From: JBKECY01 sp047975025
GTDB taxonomy: Bacteria; Bacillota; Clostridia; Lachnospirales; Lachnospiraceae
Direction of reading: 5' to 3'
Length of the DNA stretch: 64,000 bases
NCBI GenBank assembly: GCA_047975025.1
Contig: JBKECY010000037.1
Location: 39,622 to 103,621 of the forward strand
Under the pieces are notes generated by a model. The model made no database searches. It was not told where the DNA came from and saw only the letters and a program-made list of their open reading frames with translations. The position numbers were made by a program, and so were the translations under genes. Within the stretch, counting starts at the first letter, position 1. Each line of letters opens with the position of its first letter. Below, piece after piece: positions 55,281 to 64,000 of this stretch.

Positions 55281-55349
55281 CCGCCTATTTTCACAACTGA
55301 AATAATAAGTGGAACCATGCGGTATTCAATCATAAACCAGGGACTTTTA
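55281..55349 (+). repeat. 69-bp direct repeat, right copy (short ecfT-like remnant)
   Basis: This copy matches 46179-46247. On the minus strand it encodes KSPWFMIEYRMVPLIISVVK, the same ecfT segment as the left copy. Four of the codons that differ between the copies change only at the third base in that frame. Confidence 0.8.
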
Positions 55350-55371
55350 CTGCCAAAGGACTGTCGCATAG

Positions 55372-55620
55372 ATGATAATTATAATAAGGTCGGTTTGCGG
55401 AATTACAGAGAGCGAACTTACAAAGCTTGGGCACGAGCAGGCGCAATGTCTTGCAGAGGAAATAGCGCGCAAAAATCTGGGGATTGACGCAATTTTGTAT
55501 TCTCCGCTTAGCAGAGCCAGAGATACGGCATTTCACATAGCGGAGGTTATCGGAGTGCCCTGTCGCCAAGAGCAGCAGCTGATTGAGCAGAATTTTGGAA
55601 AAATTTTTTATTCTGAATAA
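55372..55620 (+). pseudogene. Truncated histidine phosphatase (phosphoglycerate mutase family)
   Basis: This 82-codon fragment contains the family segment ESELTKLGHEQAQCLAEEIA and YSPLSRARDTAFHIAEVIG. The catalytic RHG motif that should stand near the N-terminus is replaced by IIIIRSVCGIT, and the C-terminal half with the second catalytic His is missing after EQNFGKIF. The break is 22 bases after the right repeat, so loss of the 5' end probably belongs to the same rearrangement. Confidence 0.75.
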
Positions 55621-55686
55621 GGGGTCTATATTGGAACGATTACGTGTACATGATGAATAATCTCTATTGCACTGTCACCAGGCTTC

Positions 55687-55732
55687 TTTACAAGGAAATA
55701 GGGGAATGCTATAATTGTTAGCATAAACTAAC
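55687..55732 (+). promoter_or_regulatory. Methyltransferase promoter with GTTAG-N6-CTAAC operator
   Basis: TTTACA and TATAAT are 17 bases apart (55687-55715). Two bases after the -10, GTTAG (55717-55721) and CTAAC (55728-55732) repeat the element found at the ABC promoter at 42.4 kb. Confidence 0.7.
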
Positions 55733-55751
55733 TCAAAAAAGGGAGGTACCT

Positions 55752-56390
55752 ATGTTTAATAAATTCATTCAAAATACACGAAAACCAGAGGGTGTACTCG
55801 GAAGATTCATGTTAAAGGGAATGAACAGCGGACATGCCAAAATGGCAGAATGGGGATTTTCTCATCTAATATTACCGTCAAACTCACATATACTTGATGT
55901 TGGATGTGGTGGTGGAGCTAACATTGCCAAGATGCTGTTGGAAGCAAAGGGAAGTGTTGTGGACGGACTGGATTATTCACAGGAGAGTGTCGCGTTCAGC
56001 AAAAAGAAAAATGCGGCAAACGTAGGGAAACGTTGTACCATCAGACAGGGAACGGTAACGGAACTTCCCTACGAAGACAATGAGCTTGATCTCGTGACAG
56101 CCTTTGAAACGATTTATTTCTGGCCGGATCTGGATGAAGCGTTCAAGGAAATCCAGAGAACCGTCAAGGACGAAGGCACGTTCTTTATCTGCTGCGAATC
56201 AGATGATGCAAAGGACACTACATGGACCAGCAGAATTGAGGGAATGAAGGTATATTCAGGGGATGACCTGAAGAGCAGACTTATAAATGCGGGATTTAAA
56301 AGTGTCGAGGTCCATAGAAATGAAAAAGGATGGACTTGTATAAATGCGGCCAAGCAGAAAGAAATTTCCGGCGATGCAGAATCGGTATAG
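55752..56390 (+). CDS. Class I SAM-dependent methyltransferase
   Basis: This 212-residue methyltransferase has motif I ILDVGCGGGANIAKML near residue 48, the acidic ribose-binding VDGLDYSQ near 74 and a later LPYEDNELDLVTAFETIYFWPD. It belongs to the broad UbiE/MT11 group; the acceptor is unknown. ATG follows GGGAGGTACCT. It shares its operator with the Ybt-like ABC pair 13 kb upstream. In related genomes such methyltransferases accompany AraC-ABC-ECF clusters, so a role in metallophore or metal uptake chemistry is an inference worth testing. Confidence 0.85.
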   Translation: MFNKFIQNTRKPEGVLGRFMLKGMNSGHAKMAEWGFSHLILPSNSHILDVGCGGGANIAKMLLEAKGSVVDGLDYSQESVAFSKKKNAANVGKRCTIRQGTVTELPYEDNELDLVTAFETIYFWPDLDEAFKEIQRTVKDEGTFFICCESDDAKDTTWTSRIEGMKVYSGDDLKSRLINAGFKSVEVHRNEKGWTCINAAKQKEISGDAESV

Positions 56391-56424
56391 CAGAAAGGTG
56401 ACGCGAAGCGCAAGAGGACATAGT

Positions 56425-57909
56425 ATGATTGTTAACACTCCTTTAGGGAAAATGATTGCAAGCGAAGCCGGCAGTGCCGGGCAAAAGGTGTATCGTTTCT
56501 TGAGCATCCCTTATGCGAGGGCCGGACGTTTCGAGCCGCCGGTTAGAATTGATGACTATCCTGCGGGGCATCTTATCAATTCCGAGAAAAGTTATTGCTT
56601 TCCGCAGCGTGCTATCCCGGCGTTGGCAAATATTTTTTTAAAGCATCATATGATGCGGGCAGAGTTTTTGACAAATCAGGATATCCAGACTGAAGATGCG
56701 TTCATGCTGAATGTATGGACCTCGGATTTGGATACGATAAAACCAGTTCTGGTCTATATCCATGGCGGGGGAGATTATGGTTCCGGTACCTCGCCAATTT
56801 ACGACGGTGCGCACCTTGCGGCACAAAATATCGTCGTTGTAACGATTAACTATCGCATTGGCTTTTTCGGCTACCTGCCCGTCTATGACGGCGATAAGCT
56901 TCGCTGTAACTGTGCGGCGCTTGATCAGCAGGCAGCGCTTCAATGGGTAAAACGAAACATTGGATTTCTGGGCGGAGACAAAGAGAATATATGTCTTATG
57001 GGGCAATCAGGTGGTTCCATGTCAGCCCTGAACCAGTTCTTAAATCCACATAGCAGTCAATTATTCCACAGACTGATTCTATGCGGGGGGCCTCTGCCTA
57101 CGGCAATTAGCCAAGCGGGTGCGAGGGATATCTATAAGCAGACGATAGCAGCCAACGGACTGAAGAACCTCCATGATTTAAAAGCCTTGCCGCCGCAAAA
57201 GCTCGTCAGACTTAAAGCAAAAAACTCCATGAATGACATAATAGACGGAAAATTTTTCACTAAAGACCCTAAGGAAATATTGGCGTATGGCGAGTTCCCG
57301 AAGATTCCTATTCTAGTTGGTGCCAACGGCGATGAGTTCTCCATGATTGAAATGCCGATGTTCTACAAAGCGATGGGCATTGCAGTTAAGGAAAAAAATC
57401 TGAAGGAAGCACTTTCACACAAGTATGGAACGTATGCGGATCTGCTGGTGCAGGCCATTGCGCCGGAAGCTGCTGACATAGTGGATTTACAGATTAAAAT
57501 ATTGGAACTGATTGTTTTTCATTCCACAAGTCTGAAATTAATGACGAGTTTCAGCAGAAAATGTCCGGTATACGGGTACCGTTTTTGCTATGTGCCGAAT
57601 CTGTATCATGGTTTGCGAGGCGCTTATCATGGGGCGGAAATCGCCATGTTTTTTAATAATCTGGATAAGATGAAAATTGAAATTACAGAGCAGAATCGAA
57701 AAGAAGTCAGGACTTTGCAAAAGGACTGGCTGTCGTTTGTTAAGACAGGGCAGATTCCTAACCGGCCGCTTTTCGATGAAAGACAAGAAATCACATTGTA
57801 CGATGCCGGGACACGAACCATACCCTTCCCCCATGCATCCCTGCTTGCAAAAGTAAGCGACACAAATCTATATGAAAAAGCATTTGGCGATTATCTGAAA
57901 AACCGCTGA
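56425..57909 (+). CDS. Type B carboxylesterase
   Basis: This 494-residue alpha/beta hydrolase has the oxyanion motif YIHGGGDYGSG near residue 111 and the nucleophile elbow LMGQSGGSMSALNQF with S195. The acid is probably in VGANGDEFSMIE near 300. The family histidine lies in LYHGLRGAYHGAEIAMFF near 405. There is no signal peptide, so it should be cytosolic. Substrate is an unknown ester. ATG 56425 follows GAGGACATAGT, 34 bases after the methyltransferase stop, so the two may be one operon. Confidence 0.85.
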   Translation: MIVNTPLGKMIASEAGSAGQKVYRFLSIPYARAGRFEPPVRIDDYPAGHLINSEKSYCFPQRAIPALANIFLKHHMMRAEFLTNQDIQTEDAFMLNVWTSDLDTIKPVLVYIHGGGDYGSGTSPIYDGAHLAAQNIVVVTINYRIGFFGYLPVYDGDKLRCNCAALDQQAALQWVKRNIGFLGGDKENICLMGQSGGSMSALNQFLNPHSSQLFHRLILCGGPLPTAISQAGARDIYKQTIAANGLKNLHDLKALPPQKLVRLKAKNSMNDIIDGKFFTKDPKEILAYGEFPKIPILVGANGDEFSMIEMPMFYKAMGIAVKEKNLKEALSHKYGTYADLLVQAIAPEAADIVDLQIKILELIVFHSTSLKLMTSFSRKCPVYGYRFCYVPNLYHGLRGAYHGAEIAMFFNNLDKMKIEITEQNRKEVRTLQKDWLSFVKTGQIPNRPLFDERQEITLYDAGTRTIPFPHASLLAKVSDTNLYEKAFGDYLKNR

Positions 57910-57988
57910 CCAGCGCTGTCAGATGTTATCATTTTTTATAGCTGAATGATACAGAGAATCTATGATTTAGTAAGAAAAGAGGAGGGTC

Positions 57989-60461
<2,473 letters not shown>

Positions 60462-60463
60462 GG

Positions 60464-61969
60464 TTAGGTTCCTCCATAGGCATCCATCGCATTTTTAAGT
60501 GTCTGCATTTCTTCATTGCTTAATTTACCGGTGGTTTCGATGGCGAGCATTGAGCTGGCGTGAAATACGTGCAGGTATTTCAACAGATCTTTTCGTGCCT
60601 CCCTGATTTCGGTAAGCGGCAGATCATAAAAGACGCCATGGGAGAGTGCCAGAAGGAGTACAGCTTCCTCTGAAATCGTATAAGATTCATTTTGCGATTG
60701 TTTCAGGAGCTCCTGCATCCGTTCTCCTCGATGGATCTGCTGAGCCGTAGCGGAGTCTACTTTCGTGCCAAATTGGGAAAAAACTGCAATTTCGCGGTAT
60801 TGTGAAAGAGCCAGACGCAACCTGCTGCCAATCCATTTGATTGCTTCACATTGGGCATTGCTGCCGATCCGCGATACAGACAGACCTAAGTTGATTGCAG
60901 GGCGCATACCTGCGTAGAATAGTTCGCTGGACAGATAGATCTGTCCATCCGTAATCGAAATAATATTTGTTGGAATGTAAGCAGAAATATCTCCGCCAAC
61001 AGTTTCAACAATAGGAAGCGCGGTCATTGAGCCGCCGCCAAGATACTCAGAAAGTTGTGCGGAGCGCTCAAGCAGGCGGCTGTGCAGATAAAAAATATCA
61101 CCGGGATAGGCTTCGCGTCCGGCGGGACGCTGCAACAACAATGACATGGTTCGATAGGCTATGGCATGTTTTGAGAGATCATCATATACAATGAGTACAT
61201 CTTTTTGTTCATGCATGACCCCTTCTGCAATGGCGCAGCCGGCAAACGGAGTCAGGTATTGCATGGCGGGTCTGTCACTTGCGGAGGTTGCGACTACAAT
61301 GGTATATTCCATGCACCCGGCTTCAGTCAGTTCATGTATGATGCGTGCGGTGGCGGCAGATTTCTGACCAATAGCACAATAGATACAAATCACATCCTTG
61401 TTGCGCTGGTTCTTGATGGCGGCGAGCGCGATAGTGCTCTTCCCCGTCTGGTGGTCACCGATGATCAGTTCCCGTTGCCCGCGGCCGATAGGAATCATAC
61501 TGTCTATGGATAGAATTCCGGTCTCAAGCGGCCGCTTTACCGGAGCGCGCTCAATGATACTTGGTGCCGGCTGTTCAATGGCGCGAGTTTCAATTCCGGT
61601 CAGAGGCATTCCGTCGAGCGGCCTTCCGAAGGGATCAATCACGCGGCCGAGAACCGAATCACCAATACAGATATCGGCGACTTTCCCAGTTCCGCGCACC
61701 AAAGAACCAGCCAGGACATCCGATTCCTTAGTCAGAAGTACGGCACCAATAGAATGCTCTGAAAAATCAAGAGCAAGGCCGTATACATTGTTCTCAAACT
61801 GAAGTATTTCCCCATAGTGGCAGCCGGAGAGTCCGCGAATCCATATGACATCATCCTGCGTACTTTGTACGGTGCCATAGTAAAACACAGATGATTCAAA
61901 TACAAATTCCCCCACCTTTTCTCTCAAAAAATCATTCGGTTTTTCTCTTGAAATGTCATTTCGCAGCAT
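60464..61969 (-). CDS. atpA: ATP synthase alpha subunit
   Basis: This 501-residue non-catalytic F1 subunit has Walker A IIGDHQTGKSTIALAAI near residue 162 (most alphas read GDRQTGKT), the segment IVYDDLSKHAIAYR near 255 and the arginine finger region SVSRIGSNAQ near 355. The usual N-terminal helix that binds delta (EEISSLIKQQI type) is replaced by LRNDISREKPNDFLREK. ATG 61969 directly follows the atpH stop and a GGAGG site, so I prefer it to ATG 61993, which overlaps atpH. Confidence 0.95.
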   Translation of the reverse strand: MLRNDISREKPNDFLREKVGEFVFESSVFYYGTVQSTQDDVIWIRGLSGCHYGEILQFENNVYGLALDFSEHSIGAVLLTKESDVLAGSLVRGTGKVADICIGDSVLGRVIDPFGRPLDGMPLTGIETRAIEQPAPSIIERAPVKRPLETGILSIDSMIPIGRGQRELIIGDHQTGKSTIALAAIKNQRNKDVICIYCAIGQKSAATARIIHELTEAGCMEYTIVVATSASDRPAMQYLTPFAGCAIAEGVMHEQKDVLIVYDDLSKHAIAYRTMSLLLQRPAGREAYPGDIFYLHSRLLERSAQLSEYLGGGSMTALPIVETVGGDISAYIPTNIISITDGQIYLSSELFYAGMRPAINLGLSVSRIGSNAQCEAIKWIGSRLRLALSQYREIAVFSQFGTKVDSATAQQIHRGERMQELLKQSQNESYTISEEAVLLLALSHGVFYDLPLTEIREARKDLLKYLHVFHASSMLAIETTGKLSNEEMQTLKNAMDAYGGT

Positions 61970-61970
61970 G

Positions 61971-62246
61971 CTAGATGTCCTCCGTACCCTCATTGTTTGT
62001 CACTAGCGGAATAAGAAGCGAGTTAAGGATATACGCATTGATATCCGTCAGACGTTTTTTCCCGCTGACATCGTAGATGACTCCTTGAATATAGGCGATA
62101 AAGCCGCATAAGAGTGACGAGTCCTCAATGACTTCAAACCGTACGGCGGTATGGAGTCGCTTCTCAAATTCCTGTTCGATATATCGTATCATAGCCTGAT
62201 CATAGGGCGGTGCAATCTTAAGAACCGGTGCGGTAAGGGTTTTCAT
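61971..62246 (-). CDS. atpH: ATP synthase delta subunit, C-terminal half only
   Basis: This 91-residue protein matches only the C-terminal domain of delta: APPYDQAMIRYIEQEFEK, then FEVIEDSSLLCGFIAYIQG and VIYDVSGKKRLTDI. Normal delta is about 180 residues; its N-terminal six-helix domain binds the alpha N-termini at the top of F1 and is absent. The ATG at 62246 has a clean AAGGAG site 8 bases before it, and 30 bases separate it from atpF, so this is the real start and not a frameshift. Confidence 0.85.
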   Translation of the reverse strand: MKTLTAPVLKIAPPYDQAMIRYIEQEFEKRLHTAVRFEVIEDSSLLCGFIAYIQGVIYDVSGKKRLTDINAYILNSLLIPLVTNNEGTEDI

Positions 62247-62276
62247 GGTATAGTCTCCTTGCTTTCGACAGAAGTT

Positions 62277-62798
62277 CTACTTGGTATCTGTTGGCGGAGC
62301 TTTATAGCGATCTATATCTACGGCATTTTCTGCAAAAAAACGTTCGATAATTGCCTGATTATCTTCAAGGGTCACTTCCCGTTCCAAAATACGGGATGTC
62401 AAATCTCCTGAAAACGCAACAATATCCGTCAGCGCACGTTCTTGTGCAATCTGACGCTCCATGTCCATTTTTTCACGCGCGCTCGCCAGGATAGCCGCCG
62501 CTTTATCTTCGGCATCATCAATTATCTTTTCGGCTGAAACAGCGGCATGTTCAATTGTCTCGTGCGAGATTTTCAAGGCCGTTTCACTGGCTCTTGCTAC
62601 TTCGCTTTGCGCCTCTGCCAACAGCAGGTCAGCTTCTTTGTTTCGCTCTTCGGCCTCCTGAATACTGATTAAAATACGTTCCTTGCGATTGTGCAAGAAC
62701 TTGCTTACAGGTTTATATAGAAGCAGATACAGTATTAGAAATGTGACTAAAAAATTGATAAAGTAAATGATGATGTCAATTAGGTTAGCATTTTCCAT
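62277..62798 (-). CDS. atpF: ATP synthase b subunit
   Basis: This 173-residue peripheral stalk subunit has one N-terminal membrane helix (about 6-28, IDIIIYFINFLVTFLILYLLLYK) and a long charged coiled coil (about 35-150) with the typical right-handed pattern. ATG 62798 follows GGGAGGATCT; an in-frame ATG 33 bases upstream has no site. A single b gene is present, so the stalk is a homodimer. Confidence 0.92.
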   Translation of the reverse strand: MENANLIDIIIYFINFLVTFLILYLLLYKPVSKFLHNRKERILISIQEAEERNKEADLLLAEAQSEVARASETALKISHETIEHAAVSAEKIIDDAEDKAAAILASAREKMDMERQIAQERALTDIVAFSGDLTSRILEREVTLEDNQAIIERFFAENAVDIDRYKAPPTDTK

Positions 62799-62831
62799 AG
62801 ATCCTCCCTTCTGATCTATCTGAATCATCAT

Positions 62832-63041
62832 TTAACGAAACAGCATAATTAAAGCAATTACAAAACCATATATGGAAGAGGCCTCCGTTAATGCCAGGCC
62901 CATCATAAGCATGGAAGTGATTTTTCCGGATGCCTCCGGCTGTCTGGCCACTGCGTCAACGGCCTTGTAAGTTGCGAGCCCCTCGCTCAATCCGCAGAAA
63001 GCAGCGGGTAACAGACATAAAGCAATAGCAATTGAATCCAT
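62832..63041 (-). CDS. atpE: ATP synthase c subunit with two membrane carboxylates
   Basis: This 69-residue, two-helix rotor ring protein has the polar loop ARQPEASGK at residues 32-40. The ion site is E53 in helix 2 (LALTEASSIYG, with Y58). Helix 1 has E20 in GLSEGLATYKAV where sodium-type rings usually have Gln. The 33-residue spacing equals that of E32/E65 in the Fusobacterium nucleatum two-carboxylate sodium rotor. The serine after the helix-2 glutamate in Ilyobacter is Ala here, followed by Ser. ATG follows AAAGGAGAATTTCT. Confidence 0.93.
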   Translation of the reverse strand: MDSIAIALCLLPAAFCGLSEGLATYKAVDAVARQPEASGKITSMLMMGLALTEASSIYGFVIALIMLFR

Positions 63042-63103
63042 AGAAATTCTCCTTTCTGTTGCAAGTGATAGAAACCGTTTGTCTTAAAATAGATATAATG
63101 AGT

Positions 63104-63880
63104 CTAGTATTCGACAGCAGTCGTTGCCTCATTAATACAAGAAAGTGCGAGTGTGATAAAAATAATCGTCTGAATCAAAGCGGTGAAGACATTGAAGTAC
63201 AGCCCGATGACACTGGGGATTCCTGTCCCATAATTACCCAACACAGAATAAATCAGATTCATAACAATCATTCCGCTGATTGTATTTCCGAACAGCCGGA
63301 ACGACATAGACAACGGATTGGCCAAATCAGTAATAAGTTTTACAGGAAGCAGCAGCGGAGACGGCTTCATGAAGCTTTTCAGCCGTCCGCTGAATGTCTG
63401 TGTCTGAATGCCGTACCAGTTCGCGATTATAAAGGTTAAAGCAGACAGCGATAACGTAAACATCAAATCGGAGGACGGAGAACGAAATCCCAGAAGTTCA
63501 GCCACAGCATTTCCAATCAGTGCAATGCCAATGGTGAAGATGAAGCCATACATAGGGCGTCCCAGATGAATCGTACGTTCGGATGCATAAGATTCGACAG
63601 TCGCAACCAGACTCTCAATCACATTCTGCAGTTTCCCGGGCGTATCACTAAGCCTTGGAATAAAGAAAAGTCGCAGAAATACAGCTCCAATAACCAGGAC
63701 TGCCGTAATAGCCCAGCCGACAACAACGGTTTCGCTCGGAGTGTATCCCAAAACAGAAAAGTTCAGACGAGGTGGGAAGATGCTGATTGCTAAATCAGGT
63801 GTTTCGTACGTTTCCCTAAAGTAAGTAAATATGGAGCCGATCAAAAGCCGGTTATTCCAACTTCGTGGTGGATAGGGCAT
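63104..63880 (-). CDS. atpB: ATP synthase a subunit
   Basis: This 258-residue stator membrane subunit forms the ion half-channels. About six helices are visible. The essential arginine lies in SMSFRLFGNTISGMIVMNLI, and the last helix is IQTIIFITLALSCINEAT. ATG 63880 is one base after the upstream stop, but its GGAG is 19 bases away; ATG 63925, overlapping the upstream gene, would add MKKRQRERSAIGRPK. The start is therefore uncertain. Confidence 0.9.
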   Translation of the reverse strand: MPYPPRSWNNRLLIGSIFTYFRETYETPDLAISIFPPRLNFSVLGYTPSETVVVGWAITAVLVIGAVFLRLFFIPRLSDTPGKLQNVIESLVATVESYASERTIHLGRPMYGFIFTIGIALIGNAVAELLGFRSPSSDLMFTLSLSALTFIIANWYGIQTQTFSGRLKSFMKPSPLLLPVKLITDLANPLSMSFRLFGNTISGMIVMNLIYSVLGNYGTGIPSVIGLYFNVFTALIQTIIFITLALSCINEATTAVEY

Positions 63881-63881
63881 T

Positions 63882-64000
63882 TTAGGACGCCCTATCGCAC
63901 TCCTTTCCCTTTGCCGCTTTTTCATCCATTGCCCTCATCCCCGCCATAATAAGTTCACGAATCATTTCAGAGTTGTTTCGGTCATAAAACATCTCTTTTT
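63882..64000 (-). CDS. Unidentified protein upstream of atpB, C-terminal end only
   Basis: The minus strand is open from the window edge to TAA at 63882-63884 and encodes about 38 residues containing MFYDRNNSEMIRELIMAGM and ending KGKECDRAS. An AtpI- or AtpZ-like accessory gene would be usual here, but this tail is too short to identify. It is hydrophilic and helical. Confidence 0.5.
   Translation of the reverse strand, partial: KEMFYDRNNSEMIRELIMAGMRAMDEKAAKGKECDRAS

Noticed and set aside
41156..57909. tRNA-Glu-integrated genomic island
   Set aside because: The region right of tRNA-Glu is accessory in content, but I found no integrase and no repeat of the tRNA 3' end at the far side, so a site-specific element is not supported.
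61971..62246. Frameshift as the cause of the short delta subunit
   Set aside because: The upstream 30 bases hold a clean ribosome site and the atpF stop, with no room for or trace of the N-terminal domain in any frame.

Overview
The window looks like a chromosomal segment from a low-to-mid GC anaerobic Firmicute of class Clostridia, most likely Lachnospiraceae. The evidence is the run hup-rqcP-divIC-tilS-hpt-ftsH, short intergenic gaps with strong AGGAGG ribosome sites, consensus TTGACA/TATAAT promoters, tRNA genes without an encoded CCA, a type A RNase P RNA and a B12-dependent diol dehydratase operon. Species assignment is inference.

Layout. 1-8.6 kb is core: the 3' part of a phosphoglucomutase gene, HU, the ribosome-rescue factor RqcP, DivIC, TilS, HPRT, FtsH and a GH13 alpha-glucan hydrolase. 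8.6-11.1 kb is a small AT-rich accessory patch downstream of tRNA-Gly. It holds a DUF2798 membrane protein, an orphan phage r1t-type holin, and a PBECR4-like putative nuclease gene directly behind a strongly promoted, pseudoknotted RNA of about 240 nt that ends in an intrinsic terminator. 11.2-20.9 kb holds an acetyltransferase, a cupin regulator with an aminotransferase, an Mga-like regulator, an Rrf2 regulator with a hypothetical partner, a Gfo/Idh oxidoreductase, a CobW GTPase and a MacB-type ABC exporter with DUF4418. 21.1-27.1 kb is a complete diol/glycerol dehydratase module: three enzyme subunits, two reactivase subunits and a cobalamin adenosyltransferase. 27.1-41.2 kb is again largely core: DegV, a TGS-uridine kinase, RNase P RNA, pyrBI, folC, pheA, a DUF815 ATPase, ppx-ppk1, a PHP phosphoesterase, tRNA-Ala and tRNA-Glu.

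41.2-57.9 kb is a second accessory region. It begins just after tRNA-Glu with an AraC regulator and a pair of Ybt/Irt-type ABC half-transporters, the second carrying a 1-nt frameshift before its Walker A motif. A second AraC gene and the complete kdpFABCDE potassium operon follow, flanked by 69-bp direct repeats that are remnants of an ecfT-like gene. Then come a broken histidine phosphatase, a methyltransferase and a carboxylesterase. The first ABC gene and the methyltransferase, 13 kb apart, share an identical GTTAG-N6-CTAAC inverted repeat just after their -10 boxes. This suggests one metal-responsive regulon.

57.9-64.0 kb on the minus strand is an F-type ATP synthase operon (B-E-F-H-A-G-D-C) with unusual subunits. 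Delta keeps only its C-terminal half, epsilon lacks its C-terminal helices, and the c subunit has two membrane carboxylates of the kind described for the sodium-coupled Fusobacterium rotor.

The most promising candidate for an undescribed system is the RNA plus PBECR4-like gene at 9.7-10.7 kb, whose layout resembles a type III toxin-antitoxin locus. All family assignments come from reading motifs; no database search was run.
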